37,039 nt of DNA, taken from NCBI GenBank assembly GCA_028689675.1, contig JAQVCS010000019.1:1-37039 (forward strand), written 5' to 3'. The notes under the pieces were generated by a model. The model did no database searches, was not told the DNA's origin, and worked only from the letters and a program-made list of their open reading frames with translations. The translations under genes and the position numbers were made by a program. The stretch comes from Desulfovibrionaceae bacterium. Lineage in GTDB: Bacteria > Desulfobacterota > Desulfovibrionia > Desulfovibrionales > Desulfovibrionaceae. Below are positions 26,101-34,398 of the stretch, in pieces. Within the stretch, counting starts at the first letter, position 1. Every line of letters starts with the position of its first letter.

Positions 26101-26116
26101 CAAAGAGGATTATGTG

Positions 26117-27301
26117 ATGTCACATGCTGCGGGCTTACAGCCGCGTACCGCTGGTTCGCATGAACTTTGTGCCTTATTGTGGATAGCATATTGCACCTTT
26201 GCCGCTATGTACAGCCCGCAGCCTCTTTTGCAAAGCATCAGCATTGATTTGGCAACAGACCGCGCTGCCGCTGGCCTTTTATTAACTGTAGTTATTTTGC
26301 CCTTGGGCATTGCCCCCCTGCTCTATGGGCTTTTTTTAAACAGCGTGCCTTTGCGCCCCCTGTTATGCGCGGGCATGGTTTGCACCTGCCTTAGCCTGCT
26401 GCCCCCTGTTTTTATAGATTCGTATTGGCTGTTTTTAGCCATGCGCTTTGTGCAGGGGCTTATTGCCCCCGCCATGCTGCTTTCACTCATGATGTATGTC
26501 TCCACACATTATTCGGGCACAAGCATGCAGCGTGCCATGGCGCTGTACACAGCATTTACCATGATTGGCTCTTTTTCGGGGCGGCTTATTTGTGGCTATG
26601 TGGCTTCGCTATACACATGGCGCGGGGCTTTGGTGCTGTTGGCGCTTTTGTGCGCTAGTGCCGCCTGCGCCTCGCTGCTGCTGCACAGCGAGGGCAAAAC
26701 AAAGGCAAGCCATATTGCCCCCAGCAAAATTCTGGACATCCTGCGGCAGGAAGATGTGCGCAAAATTATTTTATGCTCGCCTCTCTGTATTTTTGTGCAT
26801 GCCTCCGTGCTGAATTTCATTCCTTTTTACATGCATGATTTGGACAATTCCGTCAGCGAATTTGGCATTAGCATTATTTACCTTGGTTCGTTACTCTGCG
26901 CTATGCTGGGCATTTTTTCCCGCTATGTTGTGCCGCTGCTGGGTGGGGAAGTGCGCACGGTTATGGTGGGTTTGTCTTTGTTTGTTGTTTTTATTCCGCT
27001 GCTTTTGCTGCATTCTGCACTTATTTTGTTCATTTCATTGCTGGGCATGAGTGCAGGTTTTGCCTTGGTGTATACCACCATGCCTGGTTTGGTGAACCGC
27101 GCCAGCACCAGTGAGAAATCCATCACCAATGGCGTGTATCTTTCTGCTTATTATATTTTTGCAGCATCGGGCACTTTTTTCCCTATGTTGCTCTATTCTC
27201 ATTATGGCCTGCTGCCCTATGTGCTTTGTTTACTTGGCGTTATTTTTTTGGCCTTATACTTTGCTTTTGGCGCACGCAGTGTGCAGGGGCATTTGCAGTA
27301 G
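26117..27301 (+). CDS. Major facilitator superfamily transporter
   Basis: A 394-residue protein with about twelve hydrophobic stretches, typical of the MFS. The segment ATDRAAAGLLLTVVILPLGIAPLLYG and MRFVQGLIAPAMLLSLMMY resemble the YnfM-like and sugar-efflux-like drug/H+ antiporter group. The start is taken at ATG 26117 (a GTG lies just before it), with AGAGG upstream. It begins 16 bases after uraA and probably shares its transcript, which could suggest a nucleobase- or nucleoside-related substrate, but nothing in the sequence proves this. Confidence 0.85.
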   Translation: MSHAAGLQPRTAGSHELCALLWIAYCTFAAMYSPQPLLQSISIDLATDRAAAGLLLTVVILPLGIAPLLYGLFLNSVPLRPLLCAGMVCTCLSLLPPVFIDSYWLFLAMRFVQGLIAPAMLLSLMMYVSTHYSGTSMQRAMALYTAFTMIGSFSGRLICGYVASLYTWRGALVLLALLCASAACASLLLHSEGKTKASHIAPSKILDILRQEDVRKIILCSPLCIFVHASVLNFIPFYMHDLDNSVSEFGISIIYLGSLLCAMLGIFSRYVVPLLGGEVRTVMVGLSLFVVFIPLLLLHSALILFISLLGMSAGFALVYTTMPGLVNRASTSEKSITNGVYLSAYYIFAASGTFFPMLLYSHYGLLPYVLCLLGVIFLALYFAFGARSVQGHLQ

Positions 27302-27514
27302 AGCAGATCACCTTGTAACGTATAGCCTAGTAACAATAAAAGCTATGCCCATTTCGGTATGTAATAGCGCACTCTCTTGTCAGAGCAATTTCGCTTTACA
27401 TGAGTCGCTCATGTACAAATAGATCCTTGCAGATAGCAAATACACATTATTCCTGCTCAGTGGCTCTGCAAGGTTAGGCACAAAGTATATTTTTGGCTTT
27501 TGGAGGATGTCTTT
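27302..27514 (+). promoter_or_regulatory. Intergenic leader with two inverted repeats before the prenyltransferase gene
   Basis: No gene supported. A perfect palindrome TACATGAG-TCG-CTCATGTA lies at 27397-27415, and a second inverted repeat, CCTTGCAGA (27425-27433) with TCTGCAAGG (27465-27473), encloses 31 bases. They could be an operator and a leader hairpin for the downstream gene. No clear -35/-10 pair was assigned. Confidence 0.45.
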
Positions 27515-28465
27515 ATGCACTGCCGCCTTTCCCAAGCCTTTGCCCCCCGCAAGGCCAATGCCCCTGCCCTAACAACAAAACAAAAAGCCAAGGCGTGGTG
27601 GCTGGCCTGCCGCCCACCTTTTTTTATTGTTGACCTTATCCCCGTGGGGCTGGCCTTTGTGCTGGCTAAAGAACATTTGGGCTTTTGGCCTTGGCTGGAA
27701 TGCCTTGTGGTGCTACTGGGCTGTTTTTGCCTGCACACCATAGCCAATATTGCCAATGATTTGTTCGATTATCTGGAGGGGGTGGATACAGAAGACAGCA
27801 TAGGCGGCACGCATATTATTCAAAATGGCTGGATCAGCCCGCGCGAAATAAGCATAGCTATTGCCCTCTTATTGCTGGGCACAGTGCTCAGCGGCGCTTG
27901 GCTTATCAGCCACAGCGGGCAAACATGGCTGTGGGCACCTGTGCTTTTTGCCATTCTTTCTGCCGTCTTTTATGTTGCCCCGCCCATACGCTATGGCTGC
28001 CGTGGCTTTGGCGAACTTTCTGTGTGTCTGAACATGGGCTTTATTATGCTGACAGGTGCTTATGCTGTTATGGCGAAGGATTTTGACCTGCACTGCCTTG
28101 CCTTTGCCCTGCCCGTGGGGCTGATGGTAGCGGGTATTCTTTATTATCAAAGCCTGCCCGAAATTGAAACAGACCTTCAGGCTGGCAAGCACACCTTGGC
28201 CAATATTCTGGGCAAAGCAAAGGCCACCCTTGTTTTTTACCTGTGGTGGCCTGCGGTGTGGCTGCTTTTGCTCAACCTGTGGTGGTGCGGGCTGGTAAGC
28301 TGGCATATTGCGCTGTGCTTACTCACCCTGCCCTTATATATCATTCCCTGCCGCCGTATTGCCACGGCCACAGAATGGCTTGAGCTTGACCAGTATGGGC
28401 ATTGGGTGCGCAAGCTCTATTTGAGCAATGGCGCATTGCTTATTGTGGCCTTGTTGCTAAAATAG
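27515..28465 (+). CDS. UbiA-family prenyltransferase, MenA-like (probable menaquinone step)
   Basis: An integral membrane enzyme that attaches a polyprenyl chain to an aromatic acceptor. The 316-residue product has about eight or nine hydrophobic helices and the first aspartate-rich motif ANDLFDYLEGVD (80-91; N81, D82, D85, D91). The second motif is weaker than usual: LPEIETDLQAGKHTLA (215-229), where the usual pattern is RDIEtDxxaGKxTL. In Desulfovibrio-type bacteria menaquinone is made by the futalosine route, whose prenyltransferase (MqnP) is also of this family, so this may be that enzyme. The start at ATG 27515 has a GGAGG site; an upstream TTG is in frame. Confidence 0.8.
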   Translation: MHCRLSQAFAPRKANAPALTTKQKAKAWWLACRPPFFIVDLIPVGLAFVLAKEHLGFWPWLECLVVLLGCFCLHTIANIANDLFDYLEGVDTEDSIGGTHIIQNGWISPREISIAIALLLLGTVLSGAWLISHSGQTWLWAPVLFAILSAVFYVAPPIRYGCRGFGELSVCLNMGFIMLTGAYAVMAKDFDLHCLAFALPVGLMVAGILYYQSLPEIETDLQAGKHTLANILGKAKATLVFYLWWPAVWLLLLNLWWCGLVSWHIALCLLTLPLYIIPCRRIATATEWLELDQYGHWVRKLYLSNGALLIVALLLK

Positions 28466-28487
28466 GCTACACTCTTGCTTGCGGGGG

Positions 28488-28519
28488 TATACTGCCGCGC
28501 TCTTGTGCGGGGCAGTATA
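28488..28519. repeat. Hairpin between the prenyltransferase and Sel1 genes
   Basis: TATACTGCC (28488-28496) pairs with GGCAGTATA (28511-28519), with additional CGC/GCG inside and a TCTTGT loop. It sits just after the prenyltransferase stop between two convergent genes. There is no T run, so it is either a non-canonical terminator or mRNA-stabilising hairpin. Confidence 0.5.
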
Positions 28520-28611
28520 AAGCAGCGCCTTTCTGTGCCCAAGGTGGGATATGCAGGAATTAGGCTGATAAGCAAGGAAATAGAGCTTTTTGCTGCATTT
28601 TACCCGTACTA

Positions 28612-29157
28612 TCAGCATTGCATGGCAAAAGTGAGCATTTCTGGCGTGCGCAAAAGCTCTGCGGCAGGGCTGATGCCTTGCTTGGCTGCCTGACGCAGTA
28701 AATGAAAGCCCTGTGCTTTGTCTTGTGCCACACCATCGCCCACAAAGAGCGCCCTTCCATAATAATATTGTGCCGTGGGCTCTGCCTGCTCTGCCGCTTT
28801 TGCCCACCATGCCATGGCCTGTTCTTTGTTTTGCGTACAGCCAATACCTGCATAGCACAGCGCCGCAAGCGAGCTTTGCGCTTCTGCCAGCCCCATGGCT
28901 GCCGCCTTGCCAAAGCAGCGAAAGGCTTCTTCCACATCCTGCCGCACCCCGCTGCCCTCTGCATAGGCCAGCCCCATAAGATAATGGGCTTGGGCATCGC
29001 CCCCTTCTGCGGCTTTTCTGGTTTCTGCCACAGCAAGGGAAAGCAATGTTTCAGGGTTCTTGCCCTGTAAAGCCCCCTTAAAGGCAGCGCTGTGGGCTTT
29101 TTTGCTTTTGCGTGATTTTGTGCGCCCCATCTGGACAAAAACTTTTCTGCTTGCCAT
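28612..29157 (-). CDS. Sel1-like repeat protein
   Basis: A 181-residue protein starting MASRKVFVQMGRTKSRKSKK, with a strongly basic first 25 residues and no signal peptide, then three Sel1-like (TPR-related) repeats of about 36 residues: GDAQAHYLMGLAYAEGSGVRQD, LAEAQSSLAALCYAGIGCTQN and PTAQYYYGRALFVGDGVAQD patterns with the typical A..W..KAA spacing. Such repeats mediate protein contacts. The ATG at 29157 has GGGAGG and fits better than the upstream start, which lies before this site. The other long frame over this region is a shadow. The binding partner is unknown. It is separated from lolA by a strong terminator, so it needs its own promoter. Confidence 0.85.
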   Translation of the reverse strand: MASRKVFVQMGRTKSRKSKKAHSAAFKGALQGKNPETLLSLAVAETRKAAEGGDAQAHYLMGLAYAEGSGVRQDVEEAFRCFGKAAAMGLAEAQSSLAALCYAGIGCTQNKEQAMAWWAKAAEQAEPTAQYYYGRALFVGDGVAQDKAQGFHLLRQAAKQGISPAAELLRTPEMLTFAMQC

Positions 29158-29226
29158 AACTGCCTTGCCTCCCTGCCGTATCCGCATCTGTGCACAGTGT
29201 GCCTATATTGTCCATGCTTTGTGCAT

Positions 29227-29253
29227 AAAAAGCCCCATGGACAGGGGCTTTTT
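29227..29253 (-). terminator. Strong terminator after lolA
   Basis: AAAAAGCCCC (29227-29236) pairs perfectly with GGGGCTTTTT (29244-29253), loop ATGGACA. It lies about 50 bases after the lolA stop on the minus strand, with T residues on both sides, so it works in both directions. Confidence 0.88.
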
Positions 29254-29301
29254 GAAAATATCAATTTCGCTACAGCGCATTGGCTGCGCACCTGTACAGC
29301 C

Positions 29302-29970
29302 CTAGTTCAGCAAAGCCTTTTCCTGCACAGAGGCATCCATGCGGTCTTCCACTTCTACACCCTTGGGCGGCGTAAAGCTAAAGGCTGAAGCGGCCACAGG
29401 GGCGTCGGGCTTGAGGTCGTTCATGGTAATATCGTTGGTATTACCGTAAAAATCCACAATAACAGCACGGCGAATCAGCATATTGGCTTCATCCACCCAA
29501 ATTGTTGCCTCCACCATTTGCGGCAAGGGCTCTTTGGGGTACAGGCGCAGCTTCACCAAGCCTTTTTCCTTGTCTTGCTGCTTTACGGTAAAGTCAGTAT
29601 CTAAGCGTGCCTGCCCTGTAATAACCTGAATAATAGAGCGGGAATCTTGCACCAGCACCAGCGGCATGCGGTAGGCAATGGCCTCATCGGGCAGATAATT
29701 CCAAATATCCTTGCTACTCACCACAAGCAATTCCTTGCTGGTGGAAGGCTCTTTTGTTTCCCAACGAATTAAAAGGGGCTTAGAAAAATCAAGCGTGCCG
29801 CGGCGCGATTCGCGCATGCCGCTTTCTTTATGCACCAGCACCTGCTCAAAGCTGGCAGTAAAGCTTTTCATGGCGCTGTATTTTTGCTGCAAGGCTTCTG
29901 TTAATGAAGCAGCCCCTGCTGTTTGCGCCAGCAAGCACACACATAAAGCACTCAAAACCAAACGTAGCAT
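29302..29970 (-). CDS. lolA: Outer-membrane lipoprotein carrier protein LolA
   Basis: LolA carries lipoproteins through the periplasm from LolCDE to the outer membrane. The 222-residue product has a signal peptide MLRLVLSALCVCLLAQTAGA, likely cleaved at Ala20, then LTEALQQKYSAMKSFTASFEQ and the beta-rich fold with GTLDFSKPLLIRWETKEP, a LolA-like pattern. It contains the family element YRMPLVLVQD and GVEVEDRM near the end. The ATG at 29970 has an AAGGAG site. It follows ftsK by 23 bases in the same direction, a pairing common in Desulfovibrionaceae, and a strong terminator follows it. Confidence 0.9.
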   Translation of the reverse strand: MLRLVLSALCVCLLAQTAGAASLTEALQQKYSAMKSFTASFEQVLVHKESGMRESRRGTLDFSKPLLIRWETKEPSTSKELLVVSSKDIWNYLPDEAIAYRMPLVLVQDSRSIIQVITGQARLDTDFTVKQQDKEKGLVKLRLYPKEPLPQMVEATIWVDEANMLIRRAVIVDFYGNTNDITMNDLKPDAPVAASAFSFTPPKGVEVEDRMDASVQEKALLN

Positions 29971-29993
29971 TTCATGCTCCTTACCAATAATTG

Positions 29994-32525
29994 TTATTTT
30001 ACCACGGGGCGCGGCCGTGAGCTACCATCAGAAGGCCCCACTACGCCATCCCGCTCCAATTGCTCAAAAAGACGTGCCGCTTTATTAAAGCCAATGCGGA
30101 AGCGCCGCTGAATGAGAGAAATAGAAGCCTTACCCTGTTCATTCACAAAAGCAAGGATTTCTGCATATAATTGATCATCAGGGCCTCCATCCCCTTGAGA
30201 GGCCGCCGCAGAGGCCGAGCCCGCAGGCGGGGCGCTTTCTTCCATGCCCCATTCTGAAAAATCAACCTTATATTGGGGTTTTTGCTGTTTTTTCCAATAG
30301 TTCACCACGGCATGCACTTCGTCATCGCTCACAAAAGGCCCGTGCATACGCAGCATACGCCCACCGCTGGGCTTGAACAGCATATCACCGCGGCCAAGCA
30401 AGGCCTCTGCCCCCATGGCGTCCAAAATTGTGCGCGAATCCACCTTTTGCGAAACCTGAAAAGAAATGCGGCAAGGGAAGTTGGCCTTGATAAGCCCTGT
30501 CACCACGTCCACCGAGGGGCGCTGTGTGGCAAGAATCATGTGAATGCCAGCCGCACGCGCCAGCTGAGCCAAGCGCACAATGCTTGTTTCCACTTCACGG
30601 CGCGAGGTGGTCATCATCAAATCAGCAAATTCGTCAATAATAATCACCAAATATGGCATGTGCGTCAAGTCGCTCAGCTCTGGCGGCAGCTTGCCTGCCA
30701 TCTTGCGCAACGTTTCATTATAGCCAGTGATATTGCGCACCTGTAGGCGCGCCATAGCGTCATAGCGATGCTCCATTTCTTGCACAGCCCATTCCAGCGC
30801 GGCCTTGGCATGCTCCATTTCCGTAACAATGGGGTGCACCAAATGCGGCAAATCTGCATACACAGCCATTTCCACCCTTTTGGGGTCAACGAGCAAAAGC
30901 TGCATGTCTTCAGGGCGGGCTTTATATAAAAAGCTCATTAAAAAGGCATTGATGCACACACTTTTGCCCGCGCCCGTCGCACCAGCTACCAGCAAGTGCG
31001 GCATAATGGCAAGGTCTGCGGTAAAGGGGCGGCCAGCCACATCTTTGCCTATCACCATGGTGAGCGGGCTGGCTGTTTTTGTAAATGTTTCATTTTCCAG
31101 CATTTCGCGGAAATTCACCGTTTCGCGCTCTTCATTGGGAATTTCAATGCCCACGGTATCGGAACCGGGAATGGGCGCTTGAATGCGAATTGCCTTGGCG
31201 CGCATGGCCAGCTTCAAATCATCAACCAGCCCTTCAATTTTTTTTACGCGAATGCCCGGGGCTGGCTTATATTCATACATAGTCACCACAGGCCCGGGGG
31301 TGATGCGCTCAAGCGTGCCTTCCACATTAAAAGTAGCCAAGCAGGCAACCAGCTGCTGCCCCCTACCCTCGCGGTCTTCTTTGGAAGGCTTGGGCGGGCG
31401 GGGCGGGGTGAGCAAATCAAGACTAGGAAAGGGCACTTGCACCTTGCGTATTAGCTGCGCCACGCTTTCTATCACACCCTTAGCGGGCTTTTCTTTTTTG
31501 GGGCGGGAAATAATATCGCCATTTTCATCATACACCAAGGTGACAGCCTCGGCTTCTGTAACGGGCACAAGGGGCGGCAGGGCTTCTGCTTCCAGCACGG
31601 GTGTGGCCACAAAAGAATCGGGGGTGGCATCAAAGGGGGCGGGTGCAGGGCTTGCCGCTGGGGCTGGTGTTTCTTCACATTCAGCAGAGGCCACAGCAGG
31701 GCTTGGCTCTACAGTGCCCGAGTTGGCAGTATAGTCTTTTAGGGCAACAAAATCTGCCTTTAGCTCCTGCTCATCGGCAGGGGCAGCAGGCAAAGCCATG
31801 TCTGACTTTTTTTTCAAAGCAAAACGAGGTGGTAAGGCGCGCAAGGCCGCCACAAAGCGCTGCCAATCTGGCTTATGCACTGCAAAAGCCAAAGGCTGCT
31901 TTTGTTTTATGCAGTTTTGCACAAGCGCCTGCACCTTGGTCAAGGCCGATAAACCCAGCGATTTCCACGAAATGTTAAAGGCAAGCTGCGTGCCTACCAG
32001 CAAGGCAAAAAAAAGCAATAGCAGCGAGCCATAGGGCTTTAAATAGGTGTCGCATGAGGTGTACAGCAAATCCCCCAGCATGCCGCCGCCATTCACTTCC
32101 AGCAAAGAAAACTTCCATGCCGAGCCCATGCCAATGAGGCACAGCCATAATAAAAGGTAGCCGCACCAGCGCCACCAGCAAATATCCAAACGCCATGAAA
32201 TAAAGCCCGCACCCAGCGCCGCCAAAATGCAAGGCCAAGCATAGGCCGTAACGCCAAAGACATCATTAAGAAAACCAGCAACATAAGCACCAAACAAGCC
32301 AGCCTTATTCTGCACTGTTGCGCTGCTGATAACATGATTAAGGCTGGGGTCATGCACACTAAAGGTGAGCAGGCTTAACAGCATAAGCAGGGCTAAAAAA
32401 AGCAAAAAAAGCCCAAAAAGTTCCCGAAAAAGTTTGCGCCCGTCCGTAGCTGTATCCTCCTCATAGTCTTGCCTGCCGCTTTGGCAGGGTGGCGGCCATA
32501 CGCCAAGGGGCGTGACCAATGCCAA
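29994..32525 (-). CDS. ftsK: DNA translocase FtsK
   Basis: FtsK pumps chromosomal DNA at the division site and activates XerCD. The product has four or more membrane helices in its first 200 residues, a proline/alanine-rich linker (about 230-360), the motor with Walker A GATGAGKS, LLLVDPKRVEM and LVIIIDEFADLMM, and a C-terminal winged-helix gamma domain with SISLIQRRFRIGFNKAARL. The start is doubtful. The ATG at 32525 gives 843 residues but has no ribosome binding site and adds a non-homologous MALVTPLGVWPPPC leader. A perfect AGGAGGA at 32455-32461 lies eight bases before an ACG (32445-32447) that opens the normal-looking TDGRKLFRELFGLFLLF, giving 817 residues. No ATG, GTG or TTG is available there in frame. 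Confidence 0.95.
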   Translation of the reverse strand: MALVTPLGVWPPPCQSGRQDYEEDTATDGRKLFRELFGLFLLFLALLMLLSLLTFSVHDPSLNHVISSATVQNKAGLFGAYVAGFLNDVFGVTAYAWPCILAALGAGFISWRLDICWWRWCGYLLLWLCLIGMGSAWKFSLLEVNGGGMLGDLLYTSCDTYLKPYGSLLLLFFALLVGTQLAFNISWKSLGLSALTKVQALVQNCIKQKQPLAFAVHKPDWQRFVAALRALPPRFALKKKSDMALPAAPADEQELKADFVALKDYTANSGTVEPSPAVASAECEETPAPAASPAPAPFDATPDSFVATPVLEAEALPPLVPVTEAEAVTLVYDENGDIISRPKKEKPAKGVIESVAQLIRKVQVPFPSLDLLTPPRPPKPSKEDREGRGQQLVACLATFNVEGTLERITPGPVVTMYEYKPAPGIRVKKIEGLVDDLKLAMRAKAIRIQAPIPGSDTVGIEIPNEERETVNFREMLENETFTKTASPLTMVIGKDVAGRPFTADLAIMPHLLVAGATGAGKSVCINAFLMSFLYKARPEDMQLLLVDPKRVEMAVYADLPHLVHPIVTEMEHAKAALEWAVQEMEHRYDAMARLQVRNITGYNETLRKMAGKLPPELSDLTHMPYLVIIIDEFADLMMTTSRREVETSIVRLAQLARAAGIHMILATQRPSVDVVTGLIKANFPCRISFQVSQKVDSRTILDAMGAEALLGRGDMLFKPSGGRMLRMHGPFVSDDEVHAVVNYWKKQQKPQYKVDFSEWGMEESAPPAGSASAAASQGDGGPDDQLYAEILAFVNEQGKASISLIQRRFRIGFNKAARLFEQLERDGVVGPSDGSSRPRPVVK

Positions 32526-32580
32526 GCATAACGTATTTTATCCATGAAAACAAAGGGGAAAGCACAACAAAAAAAAGCCA

Positions 32581-32610
32581 TAAAAAAAAGGCCCTTGCAA
32601 TAAGGGCCTT
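32581..32610 (-). terminator. Terminator after efp
   Basis: On the minus strand AAGGCCCTT (complement of 32602-32610) pairs with AAGGGCCTT (complement of 32588-32596), loop of five bases, followed by a run of eight T. It is just after the efp stop at 32619 and separates efp from ftsK. Confidence 0.9.
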
Positions 32611-32618
32611 GCTGCGGC

Positions 32619-33176
32619 TTATTCGCGCCCCAAATATTCTTTGGTGCGGGTGTCTATCTTGATGCGGTCACCCACGTTCACAAAAATGGGAACCTGAATG
32701 GTGATGCCTGTTTCAACCTTTGCGCCCTTGGTCACGTTGCTGACGGTGTCACCCTTGGCGCCCGGCTCGGTTTCTACCACTTCCAGCACCAGCGAAAGGG
32801 GAATGTCAATATCCAGCGGGTTGCCCCTGTAGAGCAGCACGCGGCACTGCTGGCCATCTTTCAAAAAGCCAGCCTTACCATCGGTAGATTCTTCTTTAAT
32901 TTCAATCTGTTCAAAGGTTGTCAAATCCATAAAAATCAAATTTTCGCCATCGTGATATAAAAACTGCATATCGCGCGTTTCCATATCGGGCTTATTGACT
33001 TTTTCACCAGAGCGGAAGGTAATATCCTGCATGCGGTCAGTCAGGAAGTTACGCAATTTGGTGCGCACCATAGCCCCACCCTTGCCCGGCTTGAAATGCT
33101 GAAAGTCAACAATTTCATAGGGTGTGCCTTCAACTTCAATTTTTAAGCCTTTACGAAAATCAGTTGTAGAATACAT
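32619..33176 (-). CDS. efp: Elongation factor P
   Basis: EF-P binds between the P and E sites of the ribosome and relieves stalling at polyproline. The 185-residue protein has the three-domain EF-P pattern, starting [14 protein letters not shown], with [13 protein letters not shown] carrying the tip lysine (Lys32) that is beta-lysylated or otherwise modified in many bacteria, and ends with [11 protein letters not shown] longer frame starts 48 bases upstream, but the ATG at 33176 has a perfect AGGAGGA and the family start. A 5-bp hairpin, GTGGC-ATAA-GCCAC (33192-33205), lies just upstream of the site. efp is divergent from engB. Confidence 0.97.
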   Translation of the reverse strand: MYSTTDFRKGLKIEVEGTPYEIVDFQHFKPGKGGAMVRTKLRNFLTDRMQDITFRSGEKVNKPDMETRDMQFLYHDGENLIFMDLTTFEQIEIKEESTDGKAGFLKDGQQCRVLLYRGNPLDIDIPLSLVLEVVETEPGAKGDTVSNVTKGAKVETGITIQVPIFVNVGDRIKIDTRTKEYLGRE

Positions 33177-33395
33177 GCTTTTCCTCCTGCAGTGGCATAA
33201 GCCACAATAATGTATCAGCGCCACCGCACAACGGGGGCAAGCGCCATAACGCCAGAACCCCGCGCAAAAGCATTTGCCTTTTCACGGCAGGGCAGCTAGT
33301 ATGCCTGTAAATTGAGCTAGAAATTTTTGCCTAACACGCGGCAATTGTCAACTGTAATTATCGGGCATACTTTTTGTATGACCTTTGGAGTTTTT

Positions 33396-34019
33396 ATGCG
33401 CCCCACCCTTACCCTTGAAACAACAGCATATACCATCGAGCAGCTTGCCCGTATGCCCCAAGCACAAATTGCCCTTGCTGGGCGCTCAAACGTGGGCAAA
33501 TCTTCCCTTGTCAATGCCCTTGCTGGGCGCAAAGCGCTGGCCAAGGTCAGCTCCACCCCGGGCAAAACCCGCTCGGTCAACTATTACCATGTTGACCCCG
33601 ACGGCTTCTATGTGGTGGACTTGCCAGGCTATGGCTATGCGCGATGCAGCCAGCAAGAACGCCAAAAATGGGGCGAACTGCTAGAAAAATATTTGGTGGA
33701 ATGTTCCAGCCTCAAGGCGCTTGCCGTGCTGCTGGATTGCCGCCTGCCCCCACAAAAGCTTGATGTGCACCTTACAGCTTTTGCTCAGGCGCACGGCATT
33801 CCCCTGCTGCCCGTGCTGACCAAGGCCGATAAATGCACCCAGCGCGAGCGCTCAGAGCGCCAGCAGGAATGGGCTGCCCTCTTGCGTGGCGTCAAGCCCA
33901 TTATTACGTCCTCCAAAAGCAGGCAAGGCGTTGACGGGCTGTGGGCAGCCTTGCGTCTGGCGGCTGGCCTGCCAGAAGAACAGGGCGCTCAAACAAGCCC
34001 AGACCAGTCTTTGGCATAA
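33396..34019 (+). CDS. engB: Ribosome biogenesis GTPase EngB
   Basis: EngB (YsxC, YihA) is a small GTPase needed for large-subunit assembly. The 207-residue product has all G motifs: GRSNVGKSS (29-37), TPGKT (54-58), DLPGYGYA (75-82), TKAD (142-145) and TSSKS (171-175). A longer frame begins 69 bases upstream at 33327, but the ATG at 33396 has a TTTGGAG site and starts the normal MRPTLTLE N-terminus. A strong terminator at 34058-34108 follows. Confidence 0.96.
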   Translation: MRPTLTLETTAYTIEQLARMPQAQIALAGRSNVGKSSLVNALAGRKALAKVSSTPGKTRSVNYYHVDPDGFYVVDLPGYGYARCSQQERQKWGELLEKYLVECSSLKALAVLLDCRLPPQKLDVHLTAFAQAHGIPLLPVLTKADKCTQRERSERQQEWAALLRGVKPIITSSKSRQGVDGLWAALRLAAGLPEEQGAQTSPDQSLA

Positions 34020-34057
34020 TACGCCACATAGCATAAGAAATAACTACACTGAGCATA

Positions 34058-34108
34058 ACACAAAGCAAAACATAGGCACATTGCCTTTTGTTTGCTTTGT
34101 GTTTTTTT
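34058..34108 (+). terminator. Strong terminator after engB
   Basis: Perfect 12-bp repeat ACACAAAGCAAA (34058-34069) and TTTGCTTTGTGT (34091-34102) enclosing a second small hairpin AGGCA/TGCCT (34074-34086), followed by a T run. Confidence 0.9.
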
Positions 34109-34114
34109 GTTCTC

Positions 34115-34143
34115 TTGTCTTCTTTTGCAGGGCATTTTATAGA
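34115..34143 (+). promoter_or_regulatory. Candidate cstA promoter
   Basis: TTGTCT (34115-34120) and TATAGA (34138-34143) are 17 bases apart, just after the engB terminator. This would give cstA a leader of about 250 bases. Confidence 0.5.
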
Positions 34144-34300
34144 CAATTTAAATACTGCAGAGTCTATTTTGCTCTGAAAAGCGGAAAATAAGAAAAAGCT
34201 GCCAACCTGTACAAGAAGCTGAAAAAAGCATACTACTTTTCTTCATCAAAATTCACCATAGAGAGTGAGTGCGATTGCCGCATGAGCTGCAAAAGGGGCA

Positions 34301-34355
34301 AAAACAGACAAAAGAATTGTGCTCAGGCCAAATTCTTGTTTACGTCTGTTTTTTT
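34301..34355 (+). terminator. Terminator-like hairpin in the cstA leader, possible attenuator
   Basis: AAAACAGAC (34301-34309) pairs with GTCTGTTTT (34344-34352); inside, AAGAATT (34312-34318) pairs with AATTCTT (34331-34337). A run of T follows (34349-34355). It ends about 44 bases before the cstA start and lies after the engB terminator, so it would stop transcription inside the cstA leader. No antiterminator partner was identified. Confidence 0.6.
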
Positions 34356-34398
34356 GGGCACAGGGAGGTCGCACTGTCTGGTCAGGAAGGAGGTCAGC

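Noticed and set aside
28560..29291. A 243-codon minus-strand frame overlapping the Sel1-repeat gene
   Set aside because: Its translation is basic and tryptophan/proline-rich with no motifs, while the overlapping frame shows clear Sel1 repeats and a good ribosome binding site.
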